A DNA stretch of 64,000 nt from Stomoxys calcitrans (lineage: Eukaryota; Arthropoda; Insecta; Diptera; Muscidae), in the NCBI RefSeq assembly GCF_963082655.1, contig NC_081553.1, positions 48,853,728 through 48,917,727 of the forward strand. Direction: 5' to 3'. The stretch's first letter is position 1. Each line of letters starts with the position of its first letter. Both the position numbers and the translations under genes were made by a program. Positions 11,226 through 22,744 of the stretch are shown here, piece after piece. Below the pieces are notes generated by a model that had not been told where the DNA came from, ran no database searches, and worked only from the letters and a program-made list of their open reading frames with translations.

Positions 11226-12762
11226 CCCTATAAAATATCGCTCTTCTTTGTGCCTTTATAGAATGTTTGTGGGGGAAAAATTCCTTATGTCATAAAATTT
11301 GATTTCTTTGAAATCAAAAAAGGCCCACCAGTTGACTTCTTATCTATGATTATATCTCTGGTGTTTAACCTAACTGATATTTATTTATTTGTTTGCATTT
11401 TCCTTAATGACTTACAATTAAGAGCTCATAAGTTATCTCAACTTTTCACACCCTGCTGATTTTCAATTAATTAAACTTTTCCCTAATTGACTGTTGTAGT
11501 TTTCCATAATAGTTGGAAGGGAGATTCATAATTAAATTACGAACAAAAGCGCAAACCCCAAACCAATACTCACATGCCTCTAATGACTCAGCATGGATGA
11601 AAGGCAATTGTAAAATGTCTTTAATTGTTGTGGGCGACAGATGACGGCGACGTCGTCGTCGTTCATTGTTTTTATCCTCGTCATTATGTCACTTTTAAAT
11701 CTCTCTATTGAAATTGATTCCCAAAAGGCTTACTTCTTAACGTAAGAATGACATATTACATTGGGCAAAACTCTAAGAAGGCAAGGGACCACCTTGCCCT
11801 TGCCTTTTGCTTAAAAATGCCTTAAATACATTTAAATAATATCCGCACACACACACACACACATACATGTGCACCTTAGCAAACATATCCTCCCACTCAT
11901 TCATATGTATTTGTGTATATTGAATTTTCAGTTTTTCTTTGAAAAAGGTTTCACGGAAAAATTGTTTAAACTCATTGAAATGTTAAAGCCACAACGAAAT
12001 GTTTTTTTTTCCAATAATAACGATGACACTATTCTCCTTATCAAGATTGCCATTTGGAAAATTTTCTTCTTCACAAAAAAAATGGCAAAGGAAGTAGCAT
12101 CAATGAATAGGGGGAAACTGACGATGATGATGATCAGAATGACGATGAAAACGATGGCACATAAAAAGCGCACATACCACACAGAGATTAACATACACCA
12201 CATTTGTTTGGGATTTACTCTTGAGGAAATCAACGGAAGCAAATTTCGATTTAAACCCAAGAAAAATGTTGTCGGTAAACCCAAAGTTTAAATAACTTCG
12301 TATTGATGAGGATGCCTGCAAAGAAGGAAAGGCAAGCAAGTGGGGAGTGGGGAGTAAGGAGTAGAGGAAGGCAAAATGGGATCAAGTAATTTCATTTTAA
12401 ACATTTTGATAGCAGCGTAAACATAGATAAATGAATGCCTGGCATAGTTATGGGGTAGACATCAACAGAGAGGTATGGCAAAAGTTTCAGCAAGGAAGCA
12501 AGAATAAAAAAAAAAAAAAAACAAAACAAAATTTGTGATATACCACAGAGAAAATAGTTATTAGAAATTTCATGTCTATAGAAAATTTGGTCGAAATTTC
12601 GGTGACCGGTCATAACGCCCCGGGGACATATGGTCCAAAAACATTTTTGGGTGTTATAACCTACTCTGATGCGGCCATTAAGCCCAAAACTTGTATGGGC
12701 ATTATGGCCGATCAAAAATCGGTCATAACGCCTATTGGACTCTATGACCTTTCTTTAACCAA
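11226..12762. other. Unique AT-rich DNA with short simple repeats
   Basis: Contains a CA run at about 11848-11866, GATGAT-type triplets near 12120-12160 and an A-run near 12508-12525. The longest frames (11869-12291 plus, 11928-12284 minus) overlap each other, are lysine- or phenylalanine-rich from AT bias, and have no recognisable domain. A short imperfect palindromic patch lies at 12600-12735 (see findings). Confidence 0.5.
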
Positions 12763-13080
12763 CCACCATAGGATGGAGGTATACTAATCTAATCATTCTC
12801 TTTATAACACCTAGAAATATTGATTTGCGGCCCCATAAAGCATATTCTGGCTCGTCTCGAATTCTGAGTCCATATAGCCATGTCCGTCCGTCCGTCCATC
12901 GAAATCACAATAAGCGATCGAAGGCGTAAAGCTAGCCGCTTGAAATTTTGTACAGGTACTTACTAACGATGTAGGTCGTAGGGGATTGCAAATGGGCCAT
13001 ATCAGTTCAGGTTTGGATATAGCTCCCATATAAACCGATACTCCCGATTTGTCTTTTTGAGCCCCTGGAAGCCGCAATTT
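12763..13080 (+). repeat. DINE-like 5' fragment
   Basis: Runs from 'ccaaccaccataggatggag' through 'ccccataaagcatattctgg', the short GTCCGTCCGTCC microsatellite near 12880-12898 and 'gctagccgcttgaaattttg', into one core unit ending 'cccctggaagccgcaatttt'. It then switches abruptly to family D at 13081. Confidence 0.8.
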
Positions 13081-14215
13081 TTGGGAGGACCACCCCAACC
13101 CCAAAACACCTCTACACATAACACCTCGGACATATTTACCGACCATAGCAAAATGGGACTCAACTCAAGGGTATTTGAGAGTAGAATTCCAATCTCATAT
13201 CCAAATTCGGGACCAAATGTTTGGGGGGACGCCCCTCCCCAAAAACACCCCCCAAAGGGGGAAAAATTTACGACCTTAGCAATATGGGGCTCAAATGAAA
13301 GGTCTTTGAGATTAGAAAACGAATTTGATATCTAATTTCTGGGCAATGGGGTTCACATAATTGATATTTGCGAGTTAAGGACTAATGCTGATATATTTTC
13401 AGGGCTAAGTGTTTGGGGGATCACCCCACTCCCTCACTCGGACATATATATGGACAATGGCAATATGGGACTCAACTGAAAGATATTTGAGAGTAGAACT
13501 CGAATCTCATATCCAAATTCGGGACCATATGTTTGGGGGGCCGCCCCTTCCCAAAAACACCCCCCCAAAAGCGGAAAAATTTACAACCTTAGCAATATGG
13601 GGCTCAAATGAATGATCTTTGAGATTAGAAAACGAATTTGATATCTAATTTTGAGGCAATGGGGTTCACATTAATGATATTTGAGAGTAAAGCACGATGC
13701 TGATATATTGTGTTGGGGGAGCACCCCACACCCTAACTCATATATATTTATCGACCATGGCAATGTGAGGCTTAGATGAAAGGTATTGGGTAGCAGAGCC
13801 CGAAATCGATACCCATTTTTAGGACCGAATTCCTGGGGGTGTCTACCCCTTCCCCAAAACACCCCAAAAGCAGCTACTATTCACTGACCATCTGATATCC
13901 AAGTGTGCGACCATGTATTTGGGGCACCACCCCTTCCTCTAAACAACTCCCAAAGACTACAAATTGACCGACCATGGCAATATGTGGCTCAAAAGTAAAG
14001 ATATTTGAGATTAGAAAACGTATTTGATAATAAATTTTTATGCCATATGTTTGGGGGACGACTCATCACATTAACTACCCTTAAACCAATGGCAATATGG
14101 GGTTTATATAAATTTTATTTGAGAGTAGAGCACGATGCAGATATTTTTTCAGGGCTAAGTGTCCGGGGGACCATCTCACCCCTCAAAACACCCCTAAGTC
14201 GGCCATACATATTGG
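13081..14215 (+). repeat. Family D dispersed repeat, tandem units
   Basis: Six or so diverged units of about 130-180 bp. Each has 'gcaatatggggctcaaatga', 'tatttgagagtaga', 'gatatc', 'gtttgggggaccaccccac' and 'aaaacacccc'. Unit length varies, unlike the strict 153-bp DINE arrays. Related stretches occur at 16935-17665, 47155-48420 and 63450-64000. The class is unknown to me; no coding frame and no termini are evident. Confidence 0.7.
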
Positions 14216-14596
14216 CCGATCATTGCAATATCGGACAATTTTGGCAAAATCGGACAATAAATGCGGCTTTTATGGCCGCAAGACCTTAAATCGAGAGATC
14301 GGTCTATATGGCAGCTATATACAAATCTGAACCGATCTGGACCAAATTTAAGAAAGATGTCGAAGGGCCTAAATCAACTCTCTGTCCCAAATTTTAGCAA
14401 AATCGGATAATAAATGTGGCTTTTATGGGCCTAAGACCCTAAATCGGCGGATCGGTCTATATCGGGGGCTATATCAAGATATAGTCCAATATAGCCCATC
14501 TTCGAACTTAACCTCCTTATGGACAAAAAGGAATCTGTGCAAAGTTTCAGCTCAATATCTTTATTTTTGAAGACGATTTCAACAGATAGACGATTT
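14216..14596 (-). repeat. DINE-like family A units, truncated at microsatellite
   Basis: Two and a half core units ('atcggtctatatggcagcta', 'agcaaaatcggataataaat') lead into 'tgcaaagtttcagctcaata' and 'gatttcaacagatagacgat', the reverse of the GTCY-type region. The 5' terminus is cut off where the non-LTR remnant begins. Confidence 0.75.
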
Positions 14597-15850
14597 CAAG
14601 GATAACACAGAATCCGTTGCCGCCACATGACCAATGAGGAGAAAGCTGCCTTAACCTCACGGCAGTGGTCGCTGCAATTTGTCTAGCCACTATGTCCAGA
14701 GGCATAAGATGTGACATTAAAATCAGTGCATCAGATGGTGTCGTCCTCAGTGCGGCTGTGATGCACAAACAAGCCATCATTTGGATCCTGTTAAGTATTG
14801 AGCAGTAGGTGGACTTTTGAAGCGCCGTCCACTAGACCACAGTACCATATAGCTTTATAGATCTGACAACTGCAGTATATACCCAATGCATGACACGCGG
14901 TCTAAACCCCAACTTTTGCCAATGGCTCTTTGGCAGGTGTATAGGGTAAGAGTTGCCTTTCAATTTCCTGTCCAGCAAAACACACAGGTATTTTGCGCTT
15001 TCTGTAAATGGATCATTCTCTCCGCCCAAGGAGACAGGTTCCACTGTAGGCAAATTGTATCTCCTGCTGACAAGAACTGCTTATGTCTTGCACGGATATT
15101 TACCGAGACCACTTTTGGTAGCCCACTTTTCTGTTGCACGTAGAGCTTCCTGAAGAATATCTCTTAGAGTGGTGGGAAACTTTCCCCTAGCCGCAATTGC
15201 CAAATCAGTTCTAGTGTTTCCTCACTAGACATTGTCCATACATTCTCTGACTTCTGAATATACCCCACCGTAAAGGTCTCGAGGACAGAATCTTCCTTAG
15301 CCTAGAGGCCTCAGATGTATCCTCCGCGCAGCTGCAGAATTCTACCTAGGATTTGTTCTGAGCCTTTCTCAGCTTGCCCTTATATATTCTTAGCTCAGCC
15401 TTAAAGATGTACCAATCGTGTGGTGCTCTTGTGGCTTTTGCTCTGTTCTGAAGTCCTTACTTAGACCAACCAGCTGCGGTCCACCAAGGCGGTCGCTGTT
15501 GGCCCATTGGCTTGGCAATAGGTCATGCTGAAACAAGCGAGTCATACAGGGCCTTCGTGATCAGCTTGACCACTATGTCTATATCCTCCGTAGTTTCCAC
15601 ATCCTCTTCTGGTCTAGAAGGGAATTTGTGCCGAAATTTATCCCTATCTGCCCTTCTCTCGTTTAGCCAAGGAACCACTTCTGCAGTATTTTCTCCAAGG
15701 CGATATAAGTACAACATACAAACGAACGGTCCTTGAAGCCTTTGCACCAAATATAGCTGTAAAGACTAATCGCTTCCCATAGTGGTTGGTGTGTGTTGCG
15801 ATATCGGGCTTTCCTTTTCCAAGAAAATCTCCGATCATTGAGCTCAAACA
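14597..15850 (-). pseudogene. Non-LTR pol remnant (NLTR-2), RT core deleted
   Basis: The minus strand runs from the end of an APE-type endonuclease through to the RNase H region of a non-LTR retrotransposon. In order from 15850 down: 'FELNDRRFSW' (end of endonuclease, tentative); the linker with 'RPPWWTAAGW', 'NRAKATRAPHDWYIFKAEL', 'KLRKAQNKS' and 'EDTSEASRLRKILSS'; 'EETLELI' joined directly to 'RGKFPTTLRDILQEALRA'; then 'PTVEPVSLGGENDPFTESA', 'KYLCVLLDRKL', 'LGFRPRVMHWVYTAVVR', 'ACLCITAALRTTPSDAL' and 'MPLDIVARQIAATTAVRL'. The palm with its catalytic Asp residues is missing, so an internal deletion near 15215-15225 removed most of the RT. Several stops and frame changes are present. The copy at 53688-54508 is the same family. 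Placing it in the I/LOA/R1 group is inference from the RNase H and linker. Confidence 0.85.
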
Positions 15851-15899
15851 AAAAATTTAGAATTAAATGATCCTCGCCTTAACTGCCAAAAAGTAAAGA

Positions 15900-16060
15900 T
15901 TTTTTTAGTAGTGCGTATGTCCCGACTTCAATTTTATCAGGGTTACTTTTAGGTATTTAAGAGTGCACAACAAGTCAATTACTGGCTTAGGTGTGAATAT
16001 GTCCATAGTAGCATGGGGCGGATTAATATCCGCAGCCTCTTTTCAACCTAACCTAACCAA
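15900..16060 (+). mobile_element. NLTR-1 3' UTR fragment with CCTAA-type tail
   Basis: Matches the 3' end of the non-LTR at 62811-63447: 'gtgcacaacaagtcaattac', 'tggcttaggtgtgaatatg', 'ggcggattaatatccgcagc', then 'cctcttttcaacctaaccta'. It ends at the repeated CCTAA-like tail (16045-16058). Only about 160 bp of the element is present, a strong 5' truncation typical of target-primed insertion. Confidence 0.7.
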
Positions 16061-16934
16061 CTCCATTTTGAATTTCTTTTTAATTTTTGTTATACCCTTG
16101 AATAAACAAAGCTCCCAAAATGTCCCTTAAAATTTTCCATATTTTCACCAATGTCAAACGCTTAGCTCACTGCTGTGTTCCATTATCCTAAACATTGATA
16201 AAAATGGCCAACTTTTAAATAGGACCCCTCCTGTTTTATGAACTCATCCTTGTCTTGCTTTAAACCGCAATATCAGTATGCGACGCATCACATCACCAAT
16301 CCCTAACCATTTCGTCCCTCTCCTCTCAGACCCCAATTCAGTTATTTACATTTTAATGTAATGATGACTTGAAAGGTATTGGTGGTGGTACCAGCTGCCA
16401 CCCCCTCGCCCTCCCCCTCACAGCTTGCTCCTTTGTAGTAAACCAAATCCCACCTCTGCCTTTATTCCTAGAGGCTTCTGTGGGAGACTTTTCTAAAATC
16501 TTTCTTAAACGAGATGGGAACTTTTTGTGTTTATGTGTGTGTGTGTGGGTGTTGGTGATTGCGTGCGTGCTTGTGTTTTGTGCAAAAGACAGGAAGAGAA
16601 AATGAAAAATCTTATCATTTTGGTTTTAACATAATCACCACAACCTTAATGTGGATTTTTACTGAGCAGAGTGAAAAAAAAATCATTCATTTCCGTAAAT
16701 CTTCTTCGACAAGACCAGAGTTGCCCTTGTGAAGCATGAAAAGACATTTGGAAAAAATAATTTCGAAAAAAAATTTATAGAAGGAAAATTTGCACAAAAA
16801 AATCAAAAACAAAAATTTTACAAAATTTACTTAAATAAAATGTCAAAATTTTTTTTAATAAAAATTAAGAAAAAAATTTCAAAAATAAATTTGGAAAAGT
16901 TAAAAAAAAAATAGAAAATGAAAAAAATTTCTAA
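16061..16934. other. Unique DNA, no gene seen
   Basis: Includes a GT-rich patch near 16532-16550 and a very A/T-biased stretch at 16730-16930 whose lysine/phenylalanine/asparagine-rich frame is compositional. The block 16340-16605 has an open frame of 78 codons without a domain. Confidence 0.5.
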
Positions 16935-17665
16935 AAATTTAACGTCTCCCCAAAACATCCCCCAAAGAGGACAAATTTGCTGACCATTACAATATGGGGA
17001 GGAAATGGCATTTTAGATTGGAACACGAATCTGAGATATATTTTCAGGGCCAATTCACTGAGTGGTCGCCACACTCCCCAAAGCACTTCTCTAACCCGAC
17101 ATTTTTGTAGATTATGGAAATATAGGGCTCAAATGAAAGGTGTTTGGTAGTAGACCACGAATCTGATAACAACATTCCGAACAAAGTCCGTCATGAGTAC
17201 GAATACATCCTATTTGGGGGTTGTTATGGAACAACCCCCAAATAGGATGTATTCGCTCACCATGACTATTTGGGTCTTAAAGGGGGTGGAGCTCGATATT
17301 GGTAGTTTCAAGGGCCCATACCCCAAATCGGACATATTTGCTGGATTTTGCAATAAGGGGTTTAAATGAAAGGTGTACGGGACTTATATATCCACCATGG
17401 CAATATAAGGCTCAAATATACGACTCTGATATCCAAATGTTGGACCATGTGTTTGGGGACGCCTCATCGCATAAATCAATGGCAATATGGGGCTTAAATA
17501 ATTCATATTTGAGTGTAGGCCACTATGCTGATAATATTTCTGGGCTAAGTGTCTGGGGCACCACCTCACCCCATGTCTCTCGACCATGGCAATATGTGGC
17601 TTAAATGAAATGTATTTAGGAGAAGAGCACCATTTTCCTGACCAAGATTCTGGGCGCCATTAAAA
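16935..17665 (+). repeat. Family D dispersed repeat
   Basis: About four diverged units ('aatatggggctcaaatgaaagg' style text, 'ggaccatgtgtttggggacg', 'ctaagtgtctggggcaccac'). It contains the perfect hairpin at 17201-17254. Confidence 0.7.
17201..17254. repeat. Perfect 25-bp inverted repeat (hairpin)
   Basis: Arms 17201-17225 and 17230-17254 are exact reverse complements around the 4-nt loop ATGG. The left arm begins GAATACATCCTATTTGGGGG. It lies in family D where other copies have no palindrome. Confidence 0.95.
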
Positions 17666-18742
17666 AAATTTCACCAAATTTTTCTGAAGGAATTTTAAAA
17701 AAAATGATGTTTTGGCGAAATTTTCCTTAAAAATCAAACTTTTTTTAAAGAAATTTTCAGATTATTAAAGTTTTTGCTGGATTCTTAAAGTTTTATAGGT
17801 TAATTTTCCTTGGCAACTCAGTGTCCCCTTTCTGTGATGCCACATGACATTTTTAATGGCAAAGACATTTTCTGCTGAACACATTTTCAATGGGTGCAGA
17901 TAAAAACCTTTTTAACACAAAAGCCTCATTTAAACATTTTGCGGCCAATGGTGTTGCTTGTCAGTATGGAATAAAGATGGTTGGGTAAATATGTTTGGGG
18001 AATGGGGCGGGGGATGGATAGAGGGCATAATTTGTAGGAGTTTTATGGAAAGTTTGTTAAAGAAGAAAAATCTCTATGGGATAGCCTGATTATGGGTGAA
18101 TGTAATTTGGTCTGCCATATGCCACACTCTCATACACATATGCCTTTGTGTGTGAGAGTGTGTTTACATGTGGTGTGGCTTTTGTGTCTGTGTTCATTGG
18201 AGCGTATTTAAAAAGTTATAATTTACATTTCATTTGATGTCCTTTGATGGTTTTCTTCGGTCCATTGTCTATGTGGTTTGTTGTGGGTTGATGGTAGAGG
18301 GCGTAGGTATAGGATAAGGGAGTTATTTCATAGCCGAAAAAGGTATTTCGGCACATTTGTATGTCCATAAATAAAACTGCCAATGGGTTTCCCATTCATT
18401 TGTTAATAATCAGACATTGTCACAAAGGTTGAAATGTTTCACTTCGATACAGTCGTTCGAAATATGTCAACTCTTTGTTCCGCTTTATTGGAAATTGGAA
18501 AAAACATTGAAATTTATAGTCAATCGTAAATTTAATTTAAAATTGCGGACGAATATGGTTCTGTTATTGGGCTTTAAAAAAGAAATGGAGTACGAGAAAA
18601 AAAGTGAATTTTTAATAAAATTTTTTTAGGAAGTCATGGTCATGTGGGAGAGCTTAATATTTGACAAAATGAAAAATACTTGAGTGTCGTTGGATTGCAA
18701 TGCATTAAAAATGCTAAAGGTCCTTTTACGTATACCAGGATA
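17666..18742. other. Unique AT-rich DNA, no gene seen
   Basis: Contains T- and A-runs at 17690-17800 and GT-rich text near 18145-18200. The open frame 18417-18629 has no recognisable domain. Confidence 0.5.
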
Positions 18743-19037
18743 TCACCGTACCGTAGAGTTAGCTTGATGCTCAACGCCTTGGTACGAATCCTGGAGAGAA
18801 CATCAGAAAAGCAGTTTTTAGCGGTGGTTTTCCCCTCCTCCATATGTTGGCGACATTTGTGAGATACTTTGTCATGTAAGAACTTCTCCCCAATAAAGGT
18901 ATCCCACTGCGGCTGGTCCGTCATTAAAAAAGAGGTTCGTTATCGTAGAGCTTAAACTTGCATCGAACAGCACTCATTGATATATGAAAAGTTCGCCCTT
19001 GTTTCTTAAGGGAAAGTTCATGGCCAAATTTTCAATA
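18743..19037 (+). mobile_element. tRNA-derived SINE, copy a
   Basis: Full-length but diverged ~295-bp SINE. The head has an A-box-like 'ccgtagagttagcttgatgc' and a B-box-like 'ggtacgaatcctgg'. The body has 'gcggtggttttcccctcctc' and 'gagatactttgtcatgtaag'. The tail has 'gagcttaaacttgcatcgaa' and 'ggaaagttcatggccaaatt'. It would be transcribed by RNA polymerase III and mobilised by a non-LTR RT. The antisense frame 18640-18924 is a shadow. Confidence 0.85.
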
Positions 19038-19770
19038 GCAGAGTTTTGTAGTTGCTCTTGATAAAGAAGTCAAAGCCATAGATTCCATTACTTTGTGAGC
19101 ATGATTAACATGGTGATTGTAGGATGCAAATTCACATAACTATCTTCTATTTTGCTGTAGACCTGGGACTCAAACACAATACACAGATACACCTATACCA
19201 TCACAGTTTCCTGATAAACCGTTAATTCAATTCAACTAAGACCATTAAGCCAATTTCAATGCTCTCTATATACTTAACTACCTTCTTTTATTTACTTTCA
19301 CTTTCTCTATTTACCGTACAATCCTTAGGGAATTTTAAAGTTAGCACCAGTTCCTTTAAAAGTCATTTGAAAAACCTTGACATATTTAAACAAAGCTATC
19401 ATAGCTGTCTTAGTCTTAACGAATATCTCATCCATTCATCCAAAGAAAAGCTTTGAACCCTTTTTGGTGTTAATAGTACATTAATTTTTAAACATCTTAC
19501 GGAGAACATAATCGGGAAGTAAGAAATTTTCAAAGCTTACATTTTGTTTGCTTGCTCCAAAATGTCTAATGAAGCATAGAATAATGTGACTAAAAGCAAA
19601 AGTCATTCCCAGATACAAATGAAGATGTTAGAGGAAATTATTTATTAGCGAAATATTGTATATAACACTTAAATGTAATGAAATGATTTGAAATGGCATA
19701 AGGCTGAAAATAGAGTGCCATTAATATTGTCCAATGACTATAAAAGAAGAATCCAAATTTGGCCAGGATC
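19038..19770. other. Unique AT-rich DNA, no gene seen
   Basis: No repeats shared with the rest of the window. The 65-codon frame at 19259-19456 lacks a recognisable domain. Confidence 0.45.
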
Positions 19771-19855
19771 AATTCCATTAAGGAACAGGGGCAAAGTATA
19801 AACTCAATGATAAGGGACCTCCTTTTTTATTGCCAAGTTCGAAAGGCGTGTCATG
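19771..19855 (-). mobile_element. SINE 3' fragment, copy b
   Basis: Minus-strand remnant of the SINE tail: 'ccattaaggaacaggggcaa', 'ataaactcaatgataaggga' and 'cctccttttttattgccaag'. The tRNA-like head is missing. Confidence 0.7.
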
Positions 19856-21145
19856 ACTATTAGAAGTCATAAAAAATACCACGTGGCTGTTAGAACCCAT
19901 AGCAAAACTTTATGTGCAACATTTCAGCCAAATCTGGTGGTAATTGCGCCTACTAGAGGATAAAGAAATTAAACCTGAAGATCGGTTTATATGGCAGCTT
20001 TATCAGGTTACGATCCGGTTTAAGCCATTCGTGGCATAGTTTTTGGAAATCAAAACAAAACGGCTCATAGAAAATTTCAGCCAATGCGGATAATAATTGC
20101 GCCCTCTAGAGGTTCAAGAAGTCGAGATACGAGATCGGTTTATATGGCAGCTTTTGGGTTGCCCAAAAAGTAATTGCGGATTTTTTAAAAGAAAGTAAAT
20201 GCATTTTTAATAAAACTTAGAATGAACTTTAATCAAATATACTTTTTTACACTTTTTTTCTAAAGCAAGCTAAAAGTAACATCTGATAACAGACGGATGA
20301 AAGAATGCAATTGCAGAGTCACAAGCTGTGAAAAAATTTATCAACGCCGACTATATGAAAAATCCGCAATTACTTTTTGGGCAACCCAACATATGCCTCT
20401 CGGAAACATGGCTTAGTCCTTCCAGGTTATTAACCGATTTGGACCATTATTAGCTCAGTTTTTGAAAATCAAAACAAAACACCTCATGTTAAATTTCAGG
20501 CAAATCGGATAAAAATTGCGCCCTCTAGAGGCTCACGAATTCAAGATGCGAGGTCGGTTTATATGGCAGCTATATCCGGTTATGAACCGATTTAAACCAT
20601 TTTTGGCACAGTTTTTGGAAGTCAAAATAAACACTTTGTGCAACATTTCAGCCAAATCGAATAAGAAGTGCGCCCTCAAGAGACTGAAGAAATCAAGATA
20701 CGAAATCGGTTTATATGGCAACTATATCAGGTTATAAACCGATTTGGACCATTCTTAGCACAGTTTTTGGAAATCAAATCAAAACTCCTCATGCCCTTTA
20801 GTGGCTCACGAATTCAAGTTCCGAGATCGGTTTATATGGCAATTACATCAGGTTATGTACCGGTTTGGAACATTTTCGTCGCAGTTACTGGAAGTCAGAA
20901 CAAAACACTTCATCCGAAAATTCAGCCAAATCGGATAAGAATTGAGCCCTCTAGAGGCTTAGGAAGTCTAATCAGAAGATCGGTTTAAATGACAGCTATA
21001 TCAGGTTATAGATCGATTTAGTCTATTCTACGTACAGTTATTGGAAGTCAGAACAAAACACCACCTGCAAAATTTCAGCCAAATCAGTTAAGAATTTCGC
21101 CCTCTAGAAGCTCAAGATCTGAGATCGGTTTATGTGGCAGCCTGG
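19856..21145 (-). repeat. DINE-like family B core array
   Basis: About seven units with 'agccaaatcggataagaatt', 'gccctctagaggctca' and 'gatcggtttatatggcagc', in the same orientation as 3945-6425. A MITE at 20154-20389 splits one unit within 'atggcagct'. Neither the hairpin end nor the 5' signature is present. The right edge joins a non-LTR 3' end. Confidence 0.8.
20154..20389 (+). mobile_element. Mariner-type MITE, copy 2
   Basis: 236-bp copy with both inverted termini (TTGGGTTGCCCAAAAAGTAA and its complement). The flanks are ...GCAGCT and CATATG..., so a clean TA duplication is not visible. Mutation or a deletion of the adjacent DINE unit after insertion could explain that. Confidence 0.88.
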
Positions 21146-21189
21146 GACGTAGCCGGAGGGGCCAGGGGCTCGCATAAAATATTCTCTCA

Positions 21190-21848
21190 AATAGGTAAGG
21201 TTACGTTAGGCTTACAAGAGGGCGCGGATAGAATCCGACCCTTGCCACTTTAGACAAACACCTAAACCAGTAATCGGCTTGTTGTGGGCTCTAAACACTA
21301 AAAAAGTGACCTCGAAAAAGAAAATCTAAGTTAGGAATTCCATGCGACCTACAAAATCCTTAATTGTTTTGCATGCCACGCCCCTATGTTGGTTAATGTC
21401 TGGTATTGTGTCTCCACCTAAGTGCCGGTTCCTGTTAGCCGTCAATGTCATAGGAAATGCTACAATGTCTCATCGTCTTCCCTGCATGCCTTACACATGC
21501 TAGCACTTGCCGAACCAATTTTACATAAGTAAGCTCGTAGTCCTATGTGTCCCGTTATGATACTGAAAGCTATACTGACCTTTTTCTTACTTCCTTTCAG
21601 TAATAGCCTCGTCTTCTCATGATTTGGATATCCCCATAAGATTTTCGCAGTCCCACGCACCATTTCGCTATTACACAGGGTTACTTGCTCATTTGTCGCC
21701 CACGTCCTTAACTCGGACTGCCTCTACCCGAAAGACTTCAGTTTATTGACGGCACTTCTCTGGCCTTCACTGCCAAATCGTCTGCTTTTTCATTCCCAGT
21801 TACTCCGCCATGGCCCGGCACGAAATCGGTGTATATCGTGCCATCAAC
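21190..21848 (-). pseudogene. NLTR-1 3' end: RNase H C-terminus and 3' UTR
   Basis: Minus-strand remnant of the non-LTR family also seen at 58205-60995 and 62811-63447. From 21848 down: 'PGHGGVTGNEKADDLAVKA' (RNase H C-terminal motif, with the Asp of the GN..AD pattern), 'TAKILWGYPNHEKTRLLLK', 'KKKVSIAFSIITGHIGLRA' and 'CKACREDDETL' (a Cys-containing tail preceding the usual H..C..CPAF motif). The 3' UTR follows at 21200-21350. Frameshifts occur near 21725. It is 5'-truncated, as is usual for this class. Confidence 0.85.
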
Positions 21849-22125
21849 CCAATTAGTCTAACATCTTCCAAGTTTTTTTCTCCAAAAACTAGCAAAATGT
21901 AGGAGCAATAAGCATATTGAGCATTACTTGCATGTCATATCATGCCATTTTATGATATGATACATGAAAAATGATTTTCGGATTTGTAACGTGGTTTTAT
22001 CTACGGCTGAGGAAGGCCAGCAGTTGTCCAGAGTTTACCTTTAAGGACCCAAAAACCTTCAATAAAAACACACTTAAAATAACTTTCCGGGTACGCTGTA
22101 CTGGTTATATTGATAATATATTGCA
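21849..22125. other. Unique DNA, no gene seen
   Basis: Short spacer with 'catgtcatatcatgccattt' and a diverged stretch near 22040-22120. Nothing is recognisable. Confidence 0.4.
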
Positions 22126-22410
22126 GTAAGTAGGAGGTAGCATGTCTGCCTATGACGCTGAACGCCTGCGTTCGAATCGTGACGAGACCAACAGAAAAAA
22201 TTTTCAGCGGTGGTTTCCCTCCTAATGCGGGCAACATTTGTGAGGTACTATGTCATGTAAAACTTCTCTACAAAGAGGTGTTGTAATGCGGCACGCCGTT
22301 CGGGCTCGGCTATAAAAAGGAGGCCCCTTATCATTGAGCTTAAACTTGAATCGGACTGCAGTCATTGATATTGTGAGAAGTTGGCCCCTGAAATGTTCAT
22401 GGACAATTTT
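22126..22410 (+). mobile_element. tRNA-derived SINE, copy c
   Basis: Nearly full length: 'gtagcatgtctgcctatgac', the B-box 'gcgttcgaatcgtg', 'gcggtggtttccctcctaat', 'gccgttcgggctcggctata', 'cttatcattgagcttaaact' and 'gaaatgttcatggacaattt'. The A box is damaged ('agtaggaggtagcatg'). The minus frame 22001-22237 is a shadow. Confidence 0.88.
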
Positions 22411-22744
22411 TTTTGTTAATATTTCAGTAAGTACAATTCAAAATGATTTTCTAAGTTCTTCGGTGCAGGATGTTGGTTGGTATCGGTCAGTGATTCACCT
22501 AAGCCAACAGATGCTTGATGTAGAGGGTGGAACGGGTGTTTAGATACGGTATTCAATCGGTTTCTTCGGTATTCGGACGGTTTGGGCTGGTTGCATTATC
22601 CGGCGGTTGGGGATTCGGCTTGCATTTGGATTGTTCTATATTCGATTGTCTTCAGGCGGTGGGCAAACTCGGCGGCTTAGAGTTGGCTTATGCGCCAAAG
22701 ACAAGAGCAAAGTTAAGGGAAAAAGGGTGTGCAATACAGTACGG
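22411..22744. other. Unclassified stretch before the minisatellite
   Basis: Contains 'cggtattcggacggtttggg' and similar G/T-rich phrases, and an open frame of 88 codons (22527-22793) that runs into the minisatellite. I do not recognise a product. It may belong to the element in which the minisatellite arose. Confidence 0.35.

Noticed and set aside
11869..12291. 140-codon plus frame with overlapping 118-codon minus frame
   Set aside because: Mutually antisense, AT-biased, no domain or splice support; I could not prefer either.
16729..16914. Lysine-rich 61-codon frame
   Set aside because: Purely compositional: the stretch is almost entirely A and T.
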